64,000 nt of DNA from Verrucomicrobiota bacterium. GTDB taxonomy: Bacteria; Verrucomicrobiota; Verrucomicrobiia; Opitutales; Opitutaceae. The position numbers and the translations under genes were made by a program. Below, in pieces: positions 45,605 through 52,277 of this stretch (its first letter is position 1; every line of letters begins with the position of its first letter). Location of the stretch: the NCBI GenBank assembly GCA_023443455.1, contig JAEZUE010000058.1:124001-188000 (forward strand), in the 5' to 3' direction. Under the pieces are notes generated by a model that ran no database searches, was not told where the DNA came from, and was given only the letters and a program-made list of their open reading frames with translations.

Positions 45605-45765
45605 CATCCGCCCCCTCCGATGGTGGGTCGGGCTTCACGCCCGATATTCCGATTTCGCCCAACTGGCGGCCGAAGAGCCCGCCCCACCATCGAACTACCG
45701 TCCATCGGCAAGGTCGCGCGCAAAGCGCCCACCGCGCCACGGGCCGGTACCACCGACTCCCAACC

Positions 45766-45843
45766 TCCGCTCTCCTCATTCCCTGTTCCGAGTTCCCCGT
45801 TCCGAGTTCTCCGCCTCCCCTCCCCGTTTTCCCTCTTCTTCCC
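45766..45843 (+). repeat. Degenerate 7-nt pyrimidine repeat before glutaminase-domain gene
   Basis: Roughly eleven heptamers (GTTCCGA, GTTCCCC, GTTCCGA, GTTCTCC and so on) end directly at the ATG 45844. The composition is almost pure C and T apart from the GTTC and CGA phases. Upstream, at 45619-45690, a palindromic GTGGGTCGGGCTTCACGCCC element is found. Confidence 0.65.
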
Positions 45844-46764
45844 ATGATCCGCCACCTTCCCCTCACCACACTCCTGCTCGCCTCCGCGGCCCCCCTCGCC
45901 GTGGCGCAGGCGTCCCTGCCTGCGATCCCCGACTCCGCCAGCTCCCCGGCTCAACCCAACACCGCCGGCACGGAGGCCGGCGCCACGCCCCATCCGGCCT
46001 GCTCGACCGTGGCGCAGGCGTCCCTGCCTGCGGCCCCCGATTCCGTCAACTCCCCGGCCTCCGCCCTTTCCGGCCTCCGGTCTCCGGTTTCCGGTTCCCC
46101 CTCTCCGGTCTCCGGTTTCCCGCCGCCCCTCCTCGCCGTCGCGCACGACGAGGCGTTCTGTTTCCACTACCCCGACAACCTCGACCTGCTCGAGGCCGCA
46201 GGCGCGCGGCTCGCCTACTTCCGCCCCGCCCACGGCGAACGCCTCCCCGTCGGCGCGGCCGGCGTGTATCTCGGCGGCGGTTACCCGGAACTGCACGCCG
46301 CAGCCCTCTCGGCCAACCAGGGCTTCTTCGACGACCTCCATGCGCTGCACGCGCGCGGCGCGCCGATCTACGCCGAGTGCGGCGGCTTCATGGTGCTCAC
46401 CGAGGCGCTCTTCGACCTCGACGGCCGCCGCTGGCCCATGGCCGGCCTCGTGCCCGACACCGTGCGCATGACGCCCGATCTCGTCGCCCTCGGTTACCGC
46501 CACGCCACCGCCGCCTGCAACCACCTGCTCGCCGATGCCGGCACCACCTTGCGCGGCCACGAGTTCCACCACAGCCGCTGGGAACCCGCCGTGCCCGCCG
46601 CCGCCAACGCCTGGCATCTCCGCGGCACCGATCCCGCCGCTCCGTCATCGATAGACGGACACGCCTACGACAACCTGCTCGCGAGCTACCTGCACATCCA
46701 CTTCGCGCAGGACCCCGCGATTGCCACGCGTTTCGTCGCCCGCCTGCGCGCGGCGTCAGGCTAA
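45844..46764 (+). CDS. Cobyrinate a,c-diamide synthase glutaminase domain fused to signal peptide and repeats
   Basis: A 306-residue product with a mosaic structure. Residues 1-21 look like a signal peptide, and 20-95 are translated palindromic repeats (VAQASLPA twice, GTEAGATP) plus heptamer repeats (SGLRSPVSGSPSPVSG). From residue 97 on it is the C-terminal glutamine amidotransferase domain of CobB/CbiA: AVYLGGGYPELHA-type strand (GVYLGGGYPELHA), nucleophile cysteine in YAECGGFMVL, RGHEFHHSRW and SYLHIHFAQDP. The N-terminal ATP-dependent ligase domain, normally about 200 residues, is missing. The domain itself looks intact, but the whole may be a chimeric remnant. A C_GCAxxG_C_C gene, trmO and a split-barrel gene follow in the same direction. 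Confidence 0.7.
   Translation: MIRHLPLTTLLLASAAPLAVAQASLPAIPDSASSPAQPNTAGTEAGATPHPACSTVAQASLPAAPDSVNSPASALSGLRSPVSGSPSPVSGFPPPLLAVAHDEAFCFHYPDNLDLLEAAGARLAYFRPAHGERLPVGAAGVYLGGGYPELHAAALSANQGFFDDLHALHARGAPIYAECGGFMVLTEALFDLDGRRWPMAGLVPDTVRMTPDLVALGYRHATAACNHLLADAGTTLRGHEFHHSRWEPAVPAAANAWHLRGTDPAAPSSIDGHAYDNLLASYLHIHFAQDPAIATRFVARLRAASG
45901..46032. repeat. Three GTGG palindromes inside the glutaminase-gene 5' region
   Basis: GTGGCGCAGGCGTCCCTGCC elements at 45901-45924 and 46009-46032, plus the inverted relative with CCGGC/GCCGG stem at 45964-45985. They are read through in frame as VAQASLPA and GTEAGATP. The same elements recur in the arrays at 48134 and 56110 and in the transglycosylase gene. 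Confidence 0.85.
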
Positions 46765-46767
46765 TCC

Positions 46768-46863
46768 GTAGGTCCAGTCTCCGACTGGACCCCAGGGTCC
46801 GAGACCAGCTCCCTCGCAACCGCCCTGCAGGAGCCAAACGAACCGGTCACAGACCGGTCCTAC
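46768..46863. repeat. Two GTAG palindromes between glutaminase and C_GCAxxG_C_C genes
   Basis: At 46768-46791 GTAGGTCCAGTC-TCC-GACTGGACC forms a perfect 8-bp hairpin. At 46840-46863, on the other strand, GTAGGACCGGTC-TGT-GACCGGTTC forms another. Both families recur in the nearby arrays. Confidence 0.85.
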
Positions 46864-46893
46864 TCGCCACCGACCCCCACCGCCCCTCTCCCG

Positions 46894-47241
46894 ATGAAGA
46901 TCCATGCCGCCACCGTTTTCCGGCGCCCGCCGGAACGTCTCAATTGCGCCCAGGCCGTGCTCGACGCCTACCAGACCGTCACCGGCCGCCACGTCGCCCC
47001 GGTCATTGAATACTAGCCCATCGGCGGCGGTCGCGCCCCCGGCGGCGAGTGCGGCGCGCTCCATGCGGCCTGCCAATGCGCCCCCGAATCCGCCGAGGCC
47101 CTCCGCACCGCCTTCGCCGCGCGCACCGGCACCACGCTCTGCAAGGAACTCGACGCCTTCTCCTGCGCCGACTGCGTGGGCCTTTCCGCCGAACTGCTCT
47201 CCCTCGCCACCCGCACCGACAGCCCGCCACCCACCGAATGA
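46894..47241 (+). pseudogene. C_GCAxxG_C_C-family protein gene with in-frame amber codon
   Basis: Read through one TAG at 47014-47016, this frame encodes 115 residues of the C_GCAxxG_C_C family: NCAQAVLDAYQ near the start, then GGGRAPGGECGALHAACQ, then a Cys-rich tail (CKELDAFSCADCV). The family is thought to bind a metal or redox cofactor through these cysteines. The amber sits in EY-stop-PIGGGRAP, where relatives usually have lysine, so a single AAG-to-TAG change would explain it. The rest of the frame is uninterrupted, and its TGA overlaps the next start (ATGA), so the lesion is recent, or the stop is read through, or it is a sequencing error. Confidence 0.75.
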
Positions 47242-47759
47242 CCCCGATCGTTTTCAAACCCATCGGGCACATCCGCAGCGAGCACCGCGCAGCGGAAGCC
47301 ACACCGATTCAACCCGTCTACGCCGAAGACTGCCATGGCTCGGCGGTGCTGCTCCCCGAATTCGCCGACGGCCTCGCCGACATCGAGGGCTTCTCGCACC
47401 TCTACCTGCTCTACGTGCTCGACCGGGCGACGCAGCCCCGCCTGCTGGTGCGTCCATTTCTCCACGACTGCGAGCACGGCATCTTCGCCACGCGTTCGCC
47501 CTGCCGGCCCAATCCCCTCGGCATGAGCCTGGTGCGCCTGCTCCGCCGCGAGGGCGCCGTGCTGCAACTCGCGGGCGTCGACATCCTCGACGGCACCCCG
47601 CTGCTCGACATCAAACCGTACTCGCCTCGCTTCGACGCCGTCGAGGCGCCCCGCGGCGGCTGGACCGACGCGGTCTCCGCCGAGACGGCCCGACAACTTA
47701 GCCGCCGCGGCTACCTCCCGTCCGCGCCCGCCCCGCTTTCCACCCAATCCGAACCATGA
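47238..47759 (+). CDS. trmO: tRNA (N6-threonylcarbamoyladenosine37-N6)-methyltransferase, TrmO-like
   Basis: A 173-residue TrmO/TsaA (YaeB) family protein. The family is SAM-dependent and methylates t6A37 in tRNA-Thr in E. coli. Seen motifs: FKPIGHIRSEH at the start, GFSHLYLLYVLDRA, ATRSPCRPNPLGMSLVRLL (the SPxRPNPIG signature) and GVDILDGTPLLDIKPYSPRFD. It is shorter than E. coli TrmO (235), lacking the C-terminal domain, like many stand-alone TsaA proteins. These are often found beside metal- or cofactor-linked genes, as here. The start overlaps the preceding stop and its own stop overlaps the next start (ATGA), so the genes are translationally coupled. Confidence 0.88.
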   Translation: MTPIVFKPIGHIRSEHRAAEATPIQPVYAEDCHGSAVLLPEFADGLADIEGFSHLYLLYVLDRATQPRLLVRPFLHDCEHGIFATRSPCRPNPLGMSLVRLLRREGAVLQLAGVDILDGTPLLDIKPYSPRFDAVEAPRGGWTDAVSAETARQLSRRGYLPSAPAPLSTQSEP

Positions 47760-48133
47760 TCAACATCCCCGAATCCGTTCTCACCGCCTGGGCCGACCGC
47801 GAAGGCCCGATCGTCCTCACCACCGTCGACGCCGCCGGCGTGCCCAACGCCATCTACGCGTCCAGCGTGAGCCTCCACGGCGAGAACACCGTCCTGGTCG
47901 CCGACAACTACTTCAAGAAGACGCGCGCCAACATCCTCGCCGGTAGCCGCGCATCGGTCCTTTTCATCACGAAGGAGCGCAAAGCCTACCAGTTGAAAGG
48001 ACACCTCGAATACCACACCAGCGGGCCGGTGTTCGATACGATGAAGTCGTGGAACTCGCCCAAGCACCCCGGCGTGGCCGCCGCGGCGCTCAAGGTCGAG
48101 CAGGTGTACAGCGGCGGCGAGCAGCTCGCGTGA
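47756..48133 (+). CDS. Pyridoxamine 5'-phosphate oxidase-like flavin split-barrel protein
   Basis: A 125-residue split-barrel protein of the pyridoxamine 5'-phosphate oxidase-like superfamily, which binds FMN or related flavins. Visible motifs: GPIVLTTVDAAGVPNAIYAS (strand pair), NTVLVADNYFKKTRANIL and ASVLFITKERKAYQLKGHLEY. Its small size and lack of substrate residues argue against true PdxH. It is probably a flavin reductase or flavin-storing protein. The start overlaps the trmO stop (ATGA). A 218-bp-period palindrome array begins at the stop codon. Confidence 0.8.
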   Translation: MINIPESVLTAWADREGPIVLTTVDAAGVPNAIYASSVSLHGENTVLVADNYFKKTRANILAGSRASVLFITKERKAYQLKGHLEYHTSGPVFDTMKSWNSPKHPGVAAAALKVEQVYSGGEQLA

Positions 48134-48870
48134 GCGCGGCCGGCGCCACACCCGTCCGGCTTGCTCGACCGTGGCGCAGGCGTCCCTGCCTGCGGCCCTC
48201 GATTTCGCCGGCTCACCGGCTCGACCACGCCCAGATGAACCGGTCACAGACCGGTCCTACTTCGGCCAGCACGCTCGCCCGTAGGTCCACGTCTCCGACT
48301 GGACCCTCCCGGCTCCATCCGCTCTCCGGCTCGATCCAACCTCGCCGGCACGGAGGCACGGCGCCACACCCGGTCCGGCACGCACAACCGTGGCGCAGGC
48401 GTCCCTGCCTGCGTTCCTCGATTCCGCCAGCTCACCGACTCAACCGAGCCCAGATGAACCGGTCACAGACCGGTCCTACTTCGGCCAGCACGCTCGCCCG
48501 TAGGTCCACGTCTCCGACTGGACCCGCCCGGCTCCATCCGCTCTCCGGCAAGATCCATCCTCGCTGGCACGGAGGCACGGCGCCACGCCCGTCCGGCAAG
48601 CCACGCCGTGGCGCAGGCGTCCCTGCCTGCGGCCTTCGATTTCGCCGGCACCCCAGCTCGACCACGCCCAGATGAACCGGTCACAGACCGGTCCTACTTC
48701 GGCCAGCACGCTCGCCCGTAGGTCCACGTCTCCGACTGGACCCGCCCGGCTCCATCCGCTCCCCAGCAAGATCCAAACCCGCCGGCACGGAGGCACGGCG
48801 CCACGCCCGTCCGGCAGGCCACGCCGTGGCGCAGGCGTCCCTGCCTGCGACCCTCGATTACGCCAGCGCC
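48134..48870. repeat. Composite array: about 3.3 units of roughly 218 bp, four palindrome types per unit
   Basis: The same ordered set of hairpins repeats. One has a GAACCGGTCACAGACCGGTC core, beginning at 48237, 48456 and 48674 (periods 219 and 218). It is followed by a GTAGGTCCACGTCTCCGACT type, then a GGCACGGAGGCACGGCGCC type, then GTGGCGCAGGCGTCCCTGCC. Between them sit diverged linkers. A second array of the same units is at 56110-56511. No protein is supported here, although frames are open on both strands. Confidence 0.85.
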
Positions 48871-49107
48871 CCGGCTTCCCGCACTACGATCTGCCGCCCT
48901 TCCGGCGCGAACGCGCTCTCGCCCTCGGCGCGGTCGAGCACTCGTTGAAGCGCTGGCTGCGTGAGCGGCGCGGAGCACACTCTCGCGGTGCGCCCAGCTC
49001 GACGCGTTTCTCTTCAGGGCCGCCACCATACTGCGCGCCGAAATCGACACCTTCGAATTCATAGCGACCATCCTCGACCTGCGCGTTTCTTGAACGTAGC
49101 GCCAAGG

Positions 49108-49176
49108 CTCTTAGTAACATACTCACACTGTAAGTAACATTGATGTTGTTACTTTTCAGAAAGCAATGTTACTAAG
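49108..49176 (+). promoter_or_regulatory. AT-rich nested inverted repeats upstream of AbiEi-like gene (candidate operator)
   Basis: Outer arms CTTAGTAACAT (49108-49118) and ATGTTACTAAG (49166-49176) are perfectly complementary. Inside, AAGTAACA (49130-49137) pairs with TGTTACTT (49147-49154). The sites share the core GTAACA. The block ends 6 bases before the start codon. AbiEi antitoxins autorepress by binding inverted repeats in their promoter, so this is probably the operator. The stretch is far more AT-rich than its surroundings. Confidence 0.7.
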
Positions 49177-49182
49177 TTGATC

Positions 49183-50175
49183 ATGAAGCTTGATTGGCAG
49201 GCTCAGACCGCCGCCCAGCTCCGGCAAAATCTCGGAATCGAGGCGAGGTTTTCACCGTTTCCCGGAGCAGACCGGCTTCCGTTGCTGATCACCGAGACCT
49301 TCGAAGTCGGCCGGTGTGAGGTCCTCGGCAAGACGCTCTTGGCGCTCAAGGCGCGGGCCGAGGCGCCAACACCGGCGGTCTTGGCCAAGCAGGCCGACTG
49401 GCTCAGCCAGAGGACAGGGCTCCGTAGCCTCTTTATTCTCACGACCCTCGGGGCGCGTGATCGCAAGCGCCTCATCGAGAACCGAGTGCCGTTTCTCTCT
49501 CTCGGCAGCCAATTCTATCTCCCCGATCTGGGGATCGATCTGAACGAGCAGCCCAAACCGCGAGATCGGCAACTCACGAAGGTGTCGCCTCCCGCCCAAG
49601 TCGTGGTCCTGGCCTGCGTGTGGCGCCGGATCGATCCGCGTGACGAGTTCACCGGCGCCGGATTGGCCAAGGAGTTTGGCTATACGAAGATGACGATGAC
49701 CCGTGCCTTGGACGAGTTGCGCCGGGCGGGCTTGGTGGCAGTTGAGGGCGTGCGCCGTTTTGCCCGCCACCGCTTCCTGTGCACCGGGCGCGAGCTCTGG
49801 GAGCAGGCCCGCCCCTGGCTGCGTTCGCCTATCACCCGGCGCGTCTATCTCGACGACTGGCCTGCCGGTGCGAAATACCGCGCCGGCGAATCGGCGCTGG
49901 GCGAGATGACGCTGCTTGGCGCGCCGCGCCGTGCCATCTGGGCCGTGACAGGGGCGCAGTGGCGGCAGATGCAGCAGGAGCCGGGCGCCCCGCGCATCGC
50001 CGAAGTCGCGGAGGCGGCGGCTCACGCGGAGTTCGAGATCTGGCGCTACGCCCCCAACCTGCTTTCCGAGCCGCCGTGCGTGGATCGGCTTTCCCTCGCA
50101 CTAAGCCTTGCCGACACGACGGATGAACGGGTGCAGATGGCTGTTGCCGGAATGCTGGAGGGAGTGGCGTGGTAG
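49183..50175 (+). CDS. AbiEi-like antitoxin/transcriptional regulator
   Basis: A 330-residue protein whose central winged-helix domain (about 155-205: FTGAGLAKEFGYTKMTMTRALDELRRAGLV) resembles MarR/AbiEi DNA-binding domains. The C-terminal part (about 215-330) resembles AbiEi. The next gene encodes a DUF1814/AbiEii-type nucleotidyltransferase and overlaps by seven bases, the classic order of type IV AbiE toxin-antitoxin pairs. The N-terminal half (RSLFILTTLGARDRKRLIENRVPFLS) is not assigned. ATG 49183 was chosen; TTG 49177 in the same frame is possible. Operator-like inverted repeats lie directly upstream. The AT-rich promoter suggests acquisition by transfer. Confidence 0.75.
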   Translation: MKLDWQAQTAAQLRQNLGIEARFSPFPGADRLPLLITETFEVGRCEVLGKTLLALKARAEAPTPAVLAKQADWLSQRTGLRSLFILTTLGARDRKRLIENRVPFLSLGSQFYLPDLGIDLNEQPKPRDRQLTKVSPPAQVVVLACVWRRIDPRDEFTGAGLAKEFGYTKMTMTRALDELRRAGLVAVEGVRRFARHRFLCTGRELWEQARPWLRSPITRRVYLDDWPAGAKYRAGESALGEMTLLGAPRRAIWAVTGAQWRQMQQEPGAPRIAEVAEAAAHAEFEIWRYAPNLLSEPPCVDRLSLALSLADTTDERVQMAVAGMLEGVAW

Positions 50176-50947
50176 TTGGGCTCGATCGATTCCGGGCGCA
50201 CTTCGCCAATTACACGAACCGTTACGTGCTGATCGGGGGCACCGCCTCGAGTCTCGCCATGGAGGAGCTGGGGGAAGTTTCCGCGCCACCAAGGATCTCG
50301 ACATCGTCCTTTGCGTTGAGGCGTTGGACCGGGAGTTCGTGCAGGCGTTCTGGGACTTCATCAAGCAGGGCGACTACGAGAACCGCCAAAAAAGTACGGG
50401 GAAGCGGGTGTTCTATCGATTCCACACCCCGCGGCAGCCGGGCTTTCCCGCGATGCTCGAGCTGTTTTCCCGCGTGCCGGACGCCCTCGATTCGGAGAAA
50501 GGCGCAACACTCACTCCGCTACCGGTCGACGAGGAGGCTTCAAGCCTCTCGGCGATCCTGATGGACGGCGACTACTACGCCCTCGTCATGGAGCGCCGGG
50601 CGGAGCTTCGGGGACTGAGCCTTGTCGGTGCGGACGTGTTGATCCCACTGAAGGCCCGAGCCTGGGTGGACCTTGCAGGCCGCAGGGCGGCGGGCGAGCA
50701 CATCGACTCGCGGAACATCACGAAGCACCGAAACGACATTTTCCGGCTCTTCACGGTGCTGGACCGCGAAGCCGCGATCACCCTGCCGGACCGGATCTGT
50801 TCCGATCTCCGCGTGGCGTTTGCGCGCCTGTCGGGCGAACCGGCCGACCTGAAATCCCTCGGCATATCCGGCATTCAGTTACCGGAGCTACTCGCCGAGT
50901 TGAGCCGTCTCTACGGCCTCGACCGCGCGTTGCCTGGTGGTCGGTGA
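50169..50947 (+). pseudogene. AbiEii-like nucleotidyltransferase toxin, frameshifted
   Basis: The first frame (GTG start at 50169) gives DRFRAHFANYTNRYVLIGGTASSLAMEELG and then runs into unrelated residues. The next frame picks up as GSFRATKDLDIVLCVEALD and continues to TGA 50945-50947. Joined, this is the nucleotidyltransferase signature GG-T/S followed by D-x-D (DLD). The break lies at a run of four G residues near 50271, where one more G would restore the frame (L-G-G-S-F). The downstream 220 residues (LIPLKARAWVDLAGRRAAGEHI; TKHRNDIFRLF) look intact. It may be a one-base deletion, a sequencing error, or a programmed shift. The gene overlaps the antitoxin stop by seven bases. Confidence 0.8.
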
Positions 50948-51314
50948 AAGGACTGGCGCCCGACAGACATCGGCAAGTCCGAGATCGGGAAACCGGACGC
51001 CGCAATTCCGGTATTCCAATACCCCCATCAACACGGTCCCTCGGTCCGCACCGGGGAGCGAGGCCAGGGGCGAGGCGGATGGCGGACGGAGGCCGGCCGC
51101 AGATTCCATTCTTTGGACAAAAAGATCGGATACTTCGTGGGTCATGATCGGTCCTTCAATCTGCGACGCCGCCATCATCGCGCCGGTCCACCTTCGGCGA
51201 TCGCCACCTCCAGATTGATCGCGTGCGCCACGGGCCCGCCGACGACATCATCCTCGGACAACTGCGGGCAGGTCGCCTGCCGCATCCACCCCTTGCGGCC
51301 GCGCGGGTGCTGCG
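50948..51314. other. Intergenic region between convergent genes
   Basis: About 370 bases downstream of the broken toxin. Short frames are present but show no recognisable domain. No GTAG palindrome is seen. Confidence 0.4.
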
Positions 51315-51351
51315 GAAAACAAACAACCCCGGGCTCGGGCCCGGGGTTGTT
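51315..51351 (-). terminator. Intrinsic terminator of SGNH-hydrolase gene
   Basis: A perfect 13-bp stem (AACAACCCCGGGC with its complement, loop of four) followed on the minus strand by TTGTTTTCC. It lies 18 bases after the stop of the SGNH gene. Confidence 0.8.
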
Positions 51352-51369
51352 CGTGCAGTCGGCTGGCGG

Positions 51370-52161
51370 TCACTTTTTGTTGAGCGCGCTCGGGTCGCCG
51401 GTGGGCGGGGGCGCGTGGTCCTCGGCGGCGGGTTCGCCGAGCAACTCGGTGAGCAACGGCGTCAGCGCCTTCGCCCAGACCTCGTAACCCTTCAGGGAGA
51501 GGTGGAGCTTGTCCACCGTCACCTCCGGATGAAGGTTGCCCTCCGCGTCGGCGAGCTGGTCGTTGATGTTCAGGAAACGGATCTTCTTCCCGTCGGCGAA
51601 GTCGACGATCTGCCGGTTGATCTCGGCCACGGCCTTGTTCGACTCCGGATTGTCGTTACGCGGGAAGACGGCCGTGAGGATGATCGTGGCCTCGGGCGCC
51701 TTCGCCTGCAGGGTCTCGAGCAGGGCCTTGATGCCCTCGACGGCGTCGTCCGCGCAGCCGGGTTTCGGTTTGTCGCCCACGTTGTTGGTGCCGGCGAGCA
51801 GCACGATCACCTTCGGGCTCAGACCGTCGAACTCGCCGTTCTGGAGGCGCCAGAGCATCTGGTGGGTGGAGTCGCCACCCCAGCCGAAGTTGGCCGCGTT
51901 CCAGCCGTGGAACGTCTGCTTCCAGTGCGCGAGGAACTCCGGGTAGTCGAGCCCGCCCCAGCGGCGAGTGATGGAGTCGCCGAGGAAATACACATCGATG
52001 GTGCCCTGCTTCGCCTTCTCGAGCAGCTGCTGGTGGGCGATGCGGCCGTTCTCGTTCCACGGCGGATAGGGGGCGTGGGCCGTGCCCGCCGCGCCGACGG
52101 AGACGAACAGCAGCGGGAGAGCGGTAAACAGGATGCGGGAAATCGGCAGAAGCAGCTTCAT
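51370..52161 (-). CDS. Exported SGNH/GDSL hydrolase (PAF-acetylhydrolase-like)
   Basis: A 263-residue exported esterase with a signal peptide (about 1-29). Block I GDSIT (nucleophile S63), block II with GWGGDSTHQ, block III GTNNVGD and block V DKLHLSLKGY are all present, as in bacterial relatives of platelet-activating-factor acetylhydrolase. The substrate is probably an acetylated sugar, but this is inference. I chose ATG 52161, which starts the signal peptide. It is terminated by the hairpin at 51315-51351. The neighbouring kinase gene lies upstream on the same strand. Confidence 0.85.
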   Translation of the reverse strand: MKLLLPISRILFTALPLLFVSVGAAGTAHAPYPPWNENGRIAHQQLLEKAKQGTIDVYFLGDSITRRWGGLDYPEFLAHWKQTFHGWNAANFGWGGDSTHQMLWRLQNGEFDGLSPKVIVLLAGTNNVGDKPKPGCADDAVEGIKALLETLQAKAPEATIILTAVFPRNDNPESNKAVAEINRQIVDFADGKKIRFLNINDQLADAEGNLHPEVTVDKLHLSLKGYEVWAKALTPLLTELLGEPAAEDHAPPPTGDPSALNKK

Positions 52162-52277
52162 GGAAGGGGATAGACCGGGGTTGAAGATCGGGGTGCCCGA
52201 CGATGGATCGACCGCTGCGGCACGCGCGAGTTCCTGCTCGTACAAACGTTGGACCGGACCCACCGCCGACGCGCCGG

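Noticed and set aside
48134..48870. Regular repeats considered as a CRISPR array
   Set aside because: Units are about 218 bp, each with four different palindromes, and the intervals are themselves repeated rather than unique spacers. No cas gene is near.
48963..49094. Short peptide AQLDAFLFRAATILRAEIDTF (shown only in part) on the plus strand before the TA operator
   Set aside because: Possibly the tail of a lost gene, but it has no start or domain I can name, and it is too short to support.
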